Below are positions 7,589-12,886 of a stretch of DNA of 12,886 bases, piece by piece (position 1 is the first letter of the stretch; every line of letters begins with the position of its first letter). Origin of the DNA: Acidimicrobiia bacterium UBA4744. Its GTDB lineage: Bacteria; Actinomycetota; Acidimicrobiia; Spongiisociales; UBA4744. A program made the position numbers and the translations under genes. The DNA lies in NCBI GenBank assembly GCA_002403855.1, contig DHIO01000033.1, forward strand, positions 68,721 through 81,606, written 5' to 3'. A model generated the notes under the pieces. It was not told the origin of the DNA, searched no databases, and was given only the letters and a program-made list of their open reading frames with translations.

Positions 7589-8664
7589 GGGGACCGTTTC
7601 TCGGAGTGATCGGACACGACCGGATCATCGGTCTCCTACAGAGGGAGATCTTGGCGCCCGCCCATGCGTATCTATTCGCCGGTCCCTCCAACGTGGGGAA
7701 AGCGACCGTAGCCAATCGTTTTGCCGGAGCTCTGCTGTGCGAGCAAGGAGGGCACCATGACCGCCGCTGTTCATCTTGCCGGAGGTCCGCATCGGGAAAC
7801 CACCCCGATCTCATCGTGGTCGAGCCCGAAGGGAGGGCCGGTCTGTCGGTCGACCAGGCCCGGACGACAGTCGCTCACGCGCCGATGTCGCCGGTCGAGG
7901 CAAAGAGAAAGGTCTTCGTCATCGATGAGGCGGGTTCTATGTCCGAGCAGGCGGCCAACGCTCTCCTGAAGACTCTGGAGGAGCCGACTCCCACCACCGT
8001 GTTCGTGCTGGTCGTCGAATCCGAGGACGATCTCCCCGCCACCATCGCCAGCCGTTGCCGCATGGTCCAGTTCGGCCGGGTGCGGGAAGAGGAGCTCATC
8101 GATGCCCTAATAGGGATGGGTCTGGCTCCCGACCAGGCGGGGGAGGCTGCCCGGATCTCAGGTGGCCGCCCGGGTCTGGCGCTGGGCCTGGCGACGAATC
8201 AGGATCTCGCGGCGTATCGGGACGTATGGCTCAGTGTGCCGGTCCGGGTATCTCCACAACCGGGAGAAGCTTTCCGGCTGGCAGACGAGGTACTCCAGGC
8301 GACCGAGCCTCTGCTCAGAACGCTGGACGCTCGTGAGAAACTCGATGAGTCCGACGACCTTCCGCCCTCCATGATCAAGGCACTCCGGGAACGCCACGAG
8401 CGAGACCGTCGCCGGGAGAAACGGGCGTTGCACGTTACCGGGTTGGAGATTCTCGCCTCCTGGTATGCGGACGCAGCCTCGGCCCAGTTTGGTGGACCGG
8501 TCCGCAACCATGACATCCCGGCTGCCACACTGGCAATGATTCGTCCCGATGCCGCGGTGGCCAACGCTGAAAGGGCATTGAACGCGGTGACCGAACTGCA
8601 GGCGAACCAGCGCCCCCAGCTGGTCTTCGCGACGTTGTTCGCCGAGCTGACCCCGGCCAACTGA
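7582..8664 (+). CDS. holB: DNA polymerase III clamp-loader delta-prime subunit
   Basis: Delta-prime is the stator subunit of the clamp loader that places the beta sliding clamp on primed DNA. The 360-residue protein shows GHDRIIGLLQREI at its N-terminus and a Walker-A-like GPSNVGKAT (34-42). A cysteine cluster comes next (Cys53, Cys63, Cys66, then GNHPD), followed by VFVIDEAGSMSEQAANALLKTLEEP and the sensor-1 SRC motif in ATIASRCRMVQF. The family zinc module normally has four Cys; here the position of the fourth appears to be Ser69. The Walker B box reads DEAG. Start ATG 7582 overlaps tmk, and an in-frame GTG at 7585 is an alternative. A DnaX-like (gamma/tau) assignment is less likely because the protein is short and lacks a long C-terminal extension. 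Confidence 0.93.
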   Translation: MVRGPFLGVIGHDRIIGLLQREILAPAHAYLFAGPSNVGKATVANRFAGALLCEQGGHHDRRCSSCRRSASGNHPDLIVVEPEGRAGLSVDQARTTVAHAPMSPVEAKRKVFVIDEAGSMSEQAANALLKTLEEPTPTTVFVLVVESEDDLPATIASRCRMVQFGRVREEELIDALIGMGLAPDQAGEAARISGGRPGLALGLATNQDLAAYRDVWLSVPVRVSPQPGEAFRLADEVLQATEPLLRTLDAREKLDESDDLPPSMIKALRERHERDRRREKRALHVTGLEILASWYADAASAQFGGPVRNHDIPAATLAMIRPDAAVANAERALNAVTELQANQRPQLVFATLFAELTPAN

Positions 8665-8675
8665 ATGGGTGGGGT

Positions 8676-8750
8676 TGGAGCCGGAGCGGGGATTTGAACC
8701 CCGGACCTGCTCATTACGAGTGAGCTGCTCTACCCCTGAGCTACTCCGGC
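8676..8750 (-). tRNA. tRNA-Thr, anticodon CGU (reads ACG)
   Basis: The minus strand folds into a complete cloverleaf. The acceptor stem is GCCGGAG/CTCCGGC and the D stem GCTC/GAGC with a seven-base loop. The anticodon stem is GCTCA/TGAGC with loop CTCGTAA, the variable loop AGGTC, and the T stem CGGGG/CCCCG with loop TTCAAAT. The anticodon CGT corresponds to plus-strand bases 8716-8718. The discriminator is T, and the CCA end is encoded (bases 8678-8676). The tRNA body is 72 bases plus CCA. It lies antisense to its neighbours, between holB and the M1 peptidase gene, and no integrase or duplicated 3' end is seen nearby. Confidence 0.97.
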
Positions 8751-8759
8751 GCGGCGCAT

Positions 8760-8765
8760 AAGTTA
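8760..8765 (-). promoter_or_regulatory. Candidate extended -10 box for tRNA-Thr
   Basis: On the minus strand TGCTAACTT gives a TGn-extended TAACTT hexamer that ends nine bases before the mature tRNA 5' end. No good -35 box is visible, and the hexamer overlaps heptamer-like repeats, so this is a weak call. Confidence 0.3.
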
Positions 8766-8781
8766 GCAGTTGGCAGCGGCG
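8761..8781. repeat. Short heptamer repeat remnant (3 units)
   Basis: Three successive heptamers, AGTTAGC, AGTTGGC and AGCGGCG, lie between the tRNA and the M1 peptidase gene. Only the first two agree closely (6 of 7 bases). Alone this would be ignored. It is listed because two much longer arrays in this window also have a 7-base period. Confidence 0.4.
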
Positions 8782-8829
8782 GGCCAGCGACCCGGCAAGT
8801 GCAAGTGGGGCGTAGCGTCGGTGGTGAAC

Positions 8830-10335
8830 ATGAACGAAATGAAGCGCCGACCACCGTGGCGGGAGATCGGCCTGGCGGCGGCGACCCTGTGTTTCGCGGC
8901 TTGCGCCGGCAACGTTCCGCCCGCCCATCCGGGCGTCGCCGACCCGTTTGGCGCCAATTGGGACGATAGAACCATCTTCCGGTCGACGCTCGTCGGCTCC
9001 GAGCCCCTCGACGACCTGGCGGAGGCGACTGTGTACCACATCGACCTCGTCATACCCCCGGACTTCGGATTGCTGGAAGGACGCGAGTGGATCCGCTACA
9101 CCAACCAAGAGGCCGAACCTCTCGAGGAGATCTACCTTCAACTCTTTCCCAATGCTGCCGGTGGGCACACGACGGTTTCGGCTCTCTCCGTGGGAGGTTC
9201 CGAGATCAGCCCTGTTCCGGAGTACCTCGGTAGCGCTCTTCGTGTCCCGTTGCCCAGTGCAGTGGATCCGGGTGAGGCGATCACCGTACAGATCGACTTC
9301 TCGGTGGAGGTCGGTCGGGAGATGGCCGGCAACTACGGTCTGTTCGGCTACTTCGACGGATTCCTGGTTCTGGACGGTTTCTATCCCGTCATTCCGGTCT
9401 ACGACGACGAAGGATGGAACGTCCAGGAGCCACCAGTCGTCGGCGACCTGACCTACCTAGACGCCGCCTTCTACCAGGTGCGGGTGACCGCACCCGTTGA
9501 CCTAGACCTGGTTGCGTCCGGAACCGAGATCGAACGGCACCGGTCCGGCGGTGAACAGGTGGCAGTTTTTGCGGCCGGGCCGGCGAGGGACTTCTACCTG
9601 GCCGGCGCGTTCGACCTGGAGGTGTCCACCGGCCTGGTGGGTCAGACGACGATCAACAGCTACGCGCCGTCGCAACATCGGGAGGCAGCCGAACTCGCCC
9701 TGCAGTTCGCCCGGGACGCGTTGGAGTTGTTCGACCAGGCTATCGGTCCCTATCCGTACCAAGAGTTCGATCTGATCGGCACCCCGATGCAAGCTCTCGG
9801 CGTTGAGTACCCGGGTATGACGGCCATCTCCCTGGCCATGTACGACCTGGAATCGGACGTGGCGGACGTCCCCGCCCCGATCATGCTCGAAGGTACGGCC
9901 GTCCACGAAGTGGCCCACCAATGGTTCTACAACGTCGTCGGCAACGACCAAGTCGACGAACCCTGGCTAGACGAAGCCCTCGCGCAATATCTCACGGGCA
10001 TTTACTACCGTGAGATCCTGGGGGATGAAGCCGAGCAAGGCTATCGCCGGTCGTGGACCTCCCGGTGGGAACGGATCGGTGCCGAGCCGATCCCCATCGG
10101 CCTGCCGACGAGCGGCTACGCCCCCGAGGAGTACTCGCCGATCATCTACGGGCGCGGTCCGCTGTTTCTGGCCGCGCTGGAGGATCAGATGGGCTCCGAG
10201 ACCTTTGCCGGCTTCTTGCGGGACTACTACCGAACCAACCGATGGGGGATCGCTACCGGCGAGGCGTTCCGGGACCTGGCGGAACAACATTGCCGGTGCG
10301 ACCTCAGCGGCGCGTTCGCAACCTGGGTGGACTAG
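8830..10335 (+). CDS. M1-family zinc metallopeptidase, putative lipoprotein
   Basis: This is a predicted extracytoplasmic aminopeptidase of 501 residues. The N-terminus (MNEMKRRPP, then a hydrophobic stretch to CFAAC) resembles a lipoprotein signal with Cys25 as the anchor. The -3 residue is Phe, not the usual Leu/Val, so lipidation is likely but unproven. The zinc site is HEVAH (His359, Glu360, His363) followed after 18 residues by Glu382 in DEPWLDEALA, the M1/gluzincin pattern. GVEYPGM (324-330) stands where classical members have GAMEN, as in other bacterial M1-like proteins. Tyr440 in YGRGPLFL is a candidate transition-state residue. The N-terminal part (about 50-240) is a beta-rich domain. 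There is no long C-terminal helical domain. Start 8830 is chosen because the signal begins there; ATG 8839 and in-frame GTGs at 8821/8824 are alternatives. Confidence 0.9.
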   Translation: MNEMKRRPPWREIGLAAATLCFAACAGNVPPAHPGVADPFGANWDDRTIFRSTLVGSEPLDDLAEATVYHIDLVIPPDFGLLEGREWIRYTNQEAEPLEEIYLQLFPNAAGGHTTVSALSVGGSEISPVPEYLGSALRVPLPSAVDPGEAITVQIDFSVEVGREMAGNYGLFGYFDGFLVLDGFYPVIPVYDDEGWNVQEPPVVGDLTYLDAAFYQVRVTAPVDLDLVASGTEIERHRSGGEQVAVFAAGPARDFYLAGAFDLEVSTGLVGQTTINSYAPSQHREAAELALQFARDALELFDQAIGPYPYQEFDLIGTPMQALGVEYPGMTAISLAMYDLESDVADVPAPIMLEGTAVHEVAHQWFYNVVGNDQVDEPWLDEALAQYLTGIYYREILGDEAEQGYRRSWTSRWERIGAEPIPIGLPTSGYAPEEYSPIIYGRGPLFLAALEDQMGSETFAGFLRDYYRTNRWGIATGEAFRDLAEQHCRCDLSGAFATWVD

Positions 10336-10343
10336 CCGGTTGC

Positions 10344-10440
10344 GAGCGGCGAGCCGAGCCGAGCATCCGCGAGCGGGGAGCTGAGAGCTACGAAGTACGA
10401 GCTGTGAGCTGAGAGCTACGAACTGCGAGCTTCGAACTTC
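10344..10440. repeat. 7-bp tandem repeat array, ten clean units plus degenerate flank
   Basis: From 10371 to 10440 ten heptamers follow without a phase break: GAGCGGG, GAGCTGA, GAGCTAC, GAAGTAC, GAGCTGT, GAGCTGA, GAGCTAC, GAACTGC, GAGCTTC and GAACTTC. The consensus is GAGCTNN. The pair GAGCTGA-GAGCTAC recurs 28 bases apart, so a 28-base higher-order period is present. Upstream (10344-10370) looser units such as GAGCGGC and GAGCCGA continue, with one 6-base slip. The array fills most of the gap between the M1 peptidase stop and sigR, and abuts the probable sigR promoter. No dyad larger than the AGCT core inside units is evident. Confidence 0.9.
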
Positions 10441-10454
10441 TTTGTTCGGTCGGG

Positions 10455-10460
10455 TATGGT
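10455..10460 (+). promoter_or_regulatory. Candidate -10 box of the sigR operon
   Basis: TATGGT fits TANNNT and lies 26 bases before the TTG start, leaving room for a leader with the GGGGAG ribosome-binding site. The -35 region would fall in the last heptamers of the adjacent array (TTCGAA, 10431-10436, 18-base spacer), a poor match. No SigR-type GGAAT-N18-GTT promoter was found here, so autoregulation is not supported by visible sequence. Confidence 0.3.
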
Positions 10461-10474
10461 CGAGGCTGTCCCAC

Positions 10475-10480
10475 GGGGAG
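10475..10480 (+). promoter_or_regulatory. Ribosome-binding site selecting the TTG start of sigR
   Basis: GGGGAG lies six bases before TTG 10487. The next in-frame ATG (10520) would remove the conserved FERDA segment and has no comparable site, so this element decides the start. Confidence 0.6.
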
Positions 10481-10486
10481 CCGCGA

Positions 10487-11068
10487 TTGGCTGATCAGGC
10501 CAACTTTGAGAGAGACGCCATGCAGTATGCGCCGCAGCTCTACTCGGCGGCGCTGCGCATGACTCGCAACCCGGCCGATGCCGAGGATGTGGTGCAGGAG
10601 ACTTTTCTCAAGGCGTACCGGGCCTACCACACCTTTGAGGAGGGCACGAACCTGAAGGCGTGGCTCTATCGGATTCTCACCAACACCTACATCAACCGGT
10701 ATCGGAAGAAGGTGCGGAGACCCACCGAAGTGGAATTCGGTGAGGTCGAAGACCTGTATCTCTACAAACGGATGGGCTCGGGCGAGTCGGGCAGCGCGGC
10801 ACGAAGCGCCGAAGAGGAGGTGCTCGAACAGTTCGTCGAGGCGGACGTCAAGGCGGCCGTCGAGGAACTCCCCGAGCATTTCCGGCTTCCCGTGTTGCTT
10901 GCCGACGTGGAGGGTTTTTCGTACAAGGAGATAGCCGAGATCATGGATGTCCCGATCGGCACGGTGATGTCGAGACTTCACCGGGGAAGAAAGGCACTCG
11001 AGAAAGCGTTGTGGACCTTTGCCCAAGAGCGCGGGCTGGCCGGAGAGCAGGTGGCAGGAGATGAGTAA
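10487..11068 (+). CDS. sigR: SigR/SigH-like ECF RNA polymerase sigma factor
   Basis: This alternative sigma factor belongs to the group that controls thiol-oxidative stress genes in actinobacteria (SigR of Streptomyces, SigH of Mycobacterium). The 193-residue protein has region 2 at about 20-73 (ALRMTRNPADAEDVVQETF, then EGTNLKAWLYRILTNTYIN), nearly identical to the known family pattern. Region 4 is at about 123-178, with ELPEHFRLPV, ADVEGFSYKEIAEIMD and PIGTVMSRLHRGRKAL. There is no region 1.1 or 3, as expected of an ECF factor. The N-terminus (ADQANFERDAM) matches the FERDA start of SigR, supporting TTG 10487. The gene overlaps its anti-sigma partner by eight bases, the typical arrangement for a co-expressed pair. 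The specific group assignment is by remembered sequence similarity; redox control is inferred. Confidence 0.93.
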   Translation: MADQANFERDAMQYAPQLYSAALRMTRNPADAEDVVQETFLKAYRAYHTFEEGTNLKAWLYRILTNTYINRYRKKVRRPTEVEFGEVEDLYLYKRMGSGESGSAARSAEEEVLEQFVEADVKAAVEELPEHFRLPVLLADVEGFSYKEIAEIMDVPIGTVMSRLHRGRKALEKALWTFAQERGLAGEQVAGDE

Positions 11069-11309
11069 ACACAGCTGCGAAGACGCGGTGGCTCACGTCT
11101 ATTCCTACCTCGACGGTGAACTCGGCCGGATCAAGACGACCCGCATCCGACGGCACCTGCGCAAATGCCCTCCATGTATGGGGGCATTCAGTTTTGAGGA
11201 TCGCCTGAAGATGATCGTGCGAGAGCGGGTCCGCGAGGAACCGCGTCCCGAGGTGATCGATCGCCTACGTTCGTTCCTGGCAGAAAACGAGCCCGGCTTC
11301 GAGAAATAG
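11061..11309 (+). CDS. rsrA: RsrA-like zinc-binding anti-sigma factor
   Basis: This 82-residue cytosolic protein should hold the sigma factor inactive until its zinc-thiol centre is oxidised. Zinc-anti-sigma ligands are visible at Cys6 (HSCEDAVAHVYSYLDGEL) and in HLRKCPPC (His32, Cys36, Cys39), the HX3CX2C signature. The spacing Cys-26-His-4-Cys-3-Cys equals that of Streptomyces RsrA (11, 37, 41, 44), which supports a redox-sensitive member instead of an insensitive ZAS protein. It has only three cysteines, fewer than RsrA, so disulfide choice is limited to the zinc ligands. The ATG sits in the sigma factor's stop region (ATGAGTAA), with AGGTGG six bases upstream. The C-terminal helix (EVIDRLRSFLAE) is conserved in type. 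No membrane segment is present. Confidence 0.92.
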   Translation: MSKHSCEDAVAHVYSYLDGELGRIKTTRIRRHLRKCPPCMGAFSFEDRLKMIVRERVREEPRPEVIDRLRSFLAENEPGFEK

Positions 11310-11315
11310 CCGTCC

Positions 11316-11321
11316 GGAGGG
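11316..11321 (+). promoter_or_regulatory. Ribosome-binding site selecting the GTG start of the small membrane protein
   Basis: GGAGGG lies seven bases before GTG 11329 but 16 before ATG 11338. The spacing favours GTG as the true start. Confidence 0.6.
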
Positions 11322-11328
11322 TTAGGCT

Positions 11329-11646
11329 GTGGCCGCTATGTCCAATCTCCGCCGCCGAACTCTGCAATCCGTCATCGTCGGATTGCTGATGTTCGTCTTC
11401 GCCCCGGCCGGGTTGGCTCAGGAAGGGGAGCCGGCGGAAACCACTGCCCCGGAGGAAGCCGTTGTGGCCGACGTTCCCGAGCCGGCCGTCGAGGTCGTTC
11501 CCGAGGAGCCACGAGAAGAGGAGCAGGCGTGGACGTTCCGCTACCTGGTCCCGACCTCGCTGGTCATCGCCCTGCTGGTCGTGGTCGGGAGCATCGTGGC
11601 CTACTTCCTCAAGGTGGTGCGGACCAGGTACCGGCTCGTCCAGTGA
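11329..11646 (+). CDS. Small exported acidic single-pass membrane protein, unknown function
   Basis: I do not recognise this 105-residue protein. It begins with a signal-peptide-like segment: positive NLRRRT, hydrophobic VIVGLLMFVFAPAG, and a possible cleavage after Ala30 in AGLAQE. A low-complexity acidic linker rich in Glu, Pro, Ala and Val follows (about 31-68), then one hydrophobic helix (about 71-95, LVPTSLVIALLVVVGSIVAYF) and a short basic tail (KVVRTRYRLVQ). The expected topology is linker outside, tail inside. It has no cysteine and no catalytic motif. It starts 19 bases after rsrA and its stop overlaps the GTG of the DUF2342 gene (GTGA), so it belongs to the same operon. It could be a scaffold, or a substrate of the neighbouring protease; this is speculation. 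Confidence 0.75.
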   Translation: MAAMSNLRRRTLQSVIVGLLMFVFAPAGLAQEGEPAETTAPEEAVVADVPEPAVEVVPEEPREEEQAWTFRYLVPTSLVIALLVVVGSIVAYFLKVVRTRYRLVQ

Positions 11647-12698
11647 GCGGGCGGATCCCCTGGTCGGTCGCGGCCGGTATCGCCAGGAAAATGGCCGGTC
11701 GCTACCCGTTGGGCGGTACGTACCATGAACGCCTTTTGCGCAGTCAGGCTCCTGAAGTCGTGGCTCGAGCCGGCCGGCTGGTGATGGAAGAAACCGGCTT
11801 GACCGGCCGGGGTCTCCCGAACGTTGCCGTGGTGTCGCGGGCTGAGTGGGCGGAACGCAACATCCGGTTCTTTGCGAAGCTGCTGGAACCCGCTGAAGAT
11901 CGCTTGACCGAGCGTTTCCGGTCGGCAGGCCCGATCGGCAAGGCTGCTGCCGTCGCCTCGGAGCGGCTCGTAGCGGCGGAGATGGGGGCACTCCTCGGGT
12001 TCATGGCGCGAAGGGTTCTGGGCCAATATGAGCTCGTCCTGCCGGCCGACGAGGACAACGACGGTGACACCGTGTATCTGGTCGGTGAGAACGTCCTCAG
12101 CCTCGAACGTACGCACCAGTTCCGACCGCTGGAGTTCCGGTTCTGGCTGGCGTTGCATGAATGCACGCATCGGCTGCAATTCGTGGGGATTCCCTGGATG
12201 CAGGGCTATTTCCTGGGCCTGGTTCAAGAACTGGTTGCCACCGCCCAACCCGAACCGGGGCGATTTGGCCGCCTGGCGGCCGAAGCTCGCTCGGCCGCTG
12301 CCGAAGGCCGTCCTCTGGTTGGTGAGACGGGGCTGCTGGGCCTCTTCGCCAGCGAAGACCAGCGGGCCTTGCTGGACCGGGTCCAGGCGCTGATGTCCTT
12401 TCTGGAGGGGCACGGTCATGTGGTCATGGACAGGATCGGCAGCCGGGTGCTTGCCACCCAGCGGCGAATGTCGGACACGCTGAAGCAACGTCGCAAGGAC
12501 CCGCGCACGGCGGCGCTCTACCGGTTGACCGGACTCGAAATGAAGATCCGCCAGTACGAACTCGGCGAGCGGTTCGTTCTCGGAGTCGAGCAGCGGGCCG
12601 GATGGGGCGCGCTCGACGGCGCCTGGGTGGGACCCGAGTATCTACCCACCTTGGAAGAGATCGAGCATCCGGAACGATGGCTGGCTCGCGTCGCCTGA
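11643..12698 (+). CDS. DUF2342/Zincin_2-family zinc-dependent metalloprotease
   Basis: This 351-residue protein matches the actinobacterial DUF2342 (PF10103) family, known only as putative zincins, some named for association with coenzyme F420 genes. The key site is HECTH (His172, Glu173, His176) in FWLALHECTHRLQF, an HExxH motif. FLEGHGHVVMDRIG and LKQRRKDP are also recognisable as conserved blocks of the family. No signal peptide is seen, so it is probably cytosolic. GTG 11643 is chosen because it overlaps the stop of the preceding gene and leads directly into IPWSVAAGIARKM; the frame is open further upstream but there only mirrors the preceding gene. The DUF2342-tilS order also occurs in Mycobacterium (Rv3626c-Rv3625c). 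Real proteolytic activity and substrate are unproven. Confidence 0.9.
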   Translation: MSGRIPWSVAAGIARKMAGRYPLGGTYHERLLRSQAPEVVARAGRLVMEETGLTGRGLPNVAVVSRAEWAERNIRFFAKLLEPAEDRLTERFRSAGPIGKAAAVASERLVAAEMGALLGFMARRVLGQYELVLPADEDNDGDTVYLVGENVLSLERTHQFRPLEFRFWLALHECTHRLQFVGIPWMQGYFLGLVQELVATAQPEPGRFGRLAAEARSAAAEGRPLVGETGLLGLFASEDQRALLDRVQALMSFLEGHGHVVMDRIGSRVLATQRRMSDTLKQRRKDPRTAALYRLTGLEMKIRQYELGERFVLGVEQRAGWGALDGAWVGPEYLPTLEEIEHPERWLARVA

Positions 12699-12886
12699 AC
12701 CTATTGAGCCGAGAGGTTCTCGACCGTGTCGACAAACAGCTTCCGGATGGCCGCTACGTCGTTGCCTTGAGCGGTGGTGCCGATAGCGCGGTGTGTGCCT
12801 GGGCCGTGGCGTCGCTCAGGGAAGACTTCCGGGCGGTACACATCGACCACGGGTGGCCGGCTTCGGCCGCTTTGCGGTCGGCGGCG
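12677..12886 (+). CDS. tilS: tRNA(Ile)-lysidine synthetase, N-terminal part (3' truncated by window)
   Basis: TilS converts C34 of the AUA-reading tRNA-Ile to lysidine, using ATP and lysine. Only 70 codons fall inside the window, and the frame stays open to the last base. The PP-loop ATP-binding motif SGGADS is at residues 32-37, preceded by the beta-strand RYVVAL. AVHIDHGW follows near residues 56-63, matching the VHVDHGL-type motif of the family. ATG 12677 lies inside the end of the DUF2342 gene (22-base overlap) with no strong ribosome-binding site, and TTG 12704 is an alternative. A generic PP-loop ATPase is possible but the HIDHG motif and its position after DUF2342 favour TilS. Confidence 0.9.
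   Translation, partial: MAGSRRLNLLSREVLDRVDKQLPDGRYVVALSGGADSAVCAWAVASLREDFRAVHIDHGWPASAALRSAA

Noticed and set aside
8676..8750. tRNA-Thr as a mobile-element attachment site
   Set aside because: No integrase, no duplicated tRNA 3' end and no change in gene character next to it were seen.
8158..9168. Minus-strand frame of 336 codons spanning the tRNA
   Set aside because: It runs through the tRNA gene and antisense to both holB and the M1 peptidase, and shows no domain.
10388..11026. Minus-strand frame of 212 codons antisense to sigR
   Set aside because: It crosses the heptamer array and the conserved sigma domains in antisense, with no recognisable motif.
11529..11642. Upstream ATG start for the DUF2342 protein
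   Set aside because: The extra residues are the alternate frame of the small membrane protein gene; GTG 11643 overlaps that gene's stop and begins the recognisable domain.
11601..12488. Minus-strand frame of 295 codons antisense to the DUF2342 gene
   Set aside because: The plus strand holds a recognised family with an HExxH site and coupled start; the antisense product has no motif.

Overview
This 12.9 kb, high-GC window looks like chromosomal core DNA from an actinobacterium, most likely a deep-branching lineage such as Acidimicrobiia. The lineage is inferred from gene content and is not proven. Supporting points are a SigR/RsrA-type redox sigma factor and zinc anti-sigma pair, a DUF2342 zincin next to tilS, a zinc-finger-free TopA with tandem C-terminal repeats, frequent GTG/TTG starts, GTGA overlaps, and probable leaderless promoters. 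No phage, transposon, CRISPR or rRNA sequence is visible, and no gene-free stretch exceeds 300 bases.

Layout from left to right. Positions 1-1377 hold the C-terminal two thirds of a membrane pyrophosphatase (hppA, cut by the window edge). A tandem repeat array (about 1398-1518) follows, then a protein with two histidine-phosphatase domains (1607-2839). A long composite hairpin (2846-2892) sits between that gene and the convergent topA (2899-5451, minus). Divergent from topA is an overlapping trio: an MFS membrane protein (5595-6986), thymidylate kinase tmk (6983-7588) and DNA polymerase III delta-prime subunit holB (7582-8664). Next come a tRNA-Thr(CGU) on the minus strand (8676-8750) and a putative M1-family lipoprotein aminopeptidase (8830-10335).

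After a second, 7-bp tandem repeat array (10344-10440) comes a compact five-gene plus-strand cluster. It holds a SigR-like ECF sigma factor (10487-11068), an RsrA-like zinc anti-sigma factor (11061-11309), a small secreted/anchored acidic single-pass protein (11329-11646), a DUF2342 zinc metalloprotease (11643-12698) and the start of tilS (12677 to the window end). Four of the five genes overlap a neighbour, so they are probably co-transcribed.

Functionally, topA, tmk and holB form a DNA-replication/topology neighbourhood. The sigR-rsrA pair suggests that the downstream protease and tRNA-lysidine synthetase genes come under thiol/redox control. The most unusual structural signal is a set of intergenic tandem repeats at three loci. 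Their sequences differ, but all are built on a 7-bp period, and the two long arrays share a 28-bp higher-order period. None of this can be compared with other genomes here.
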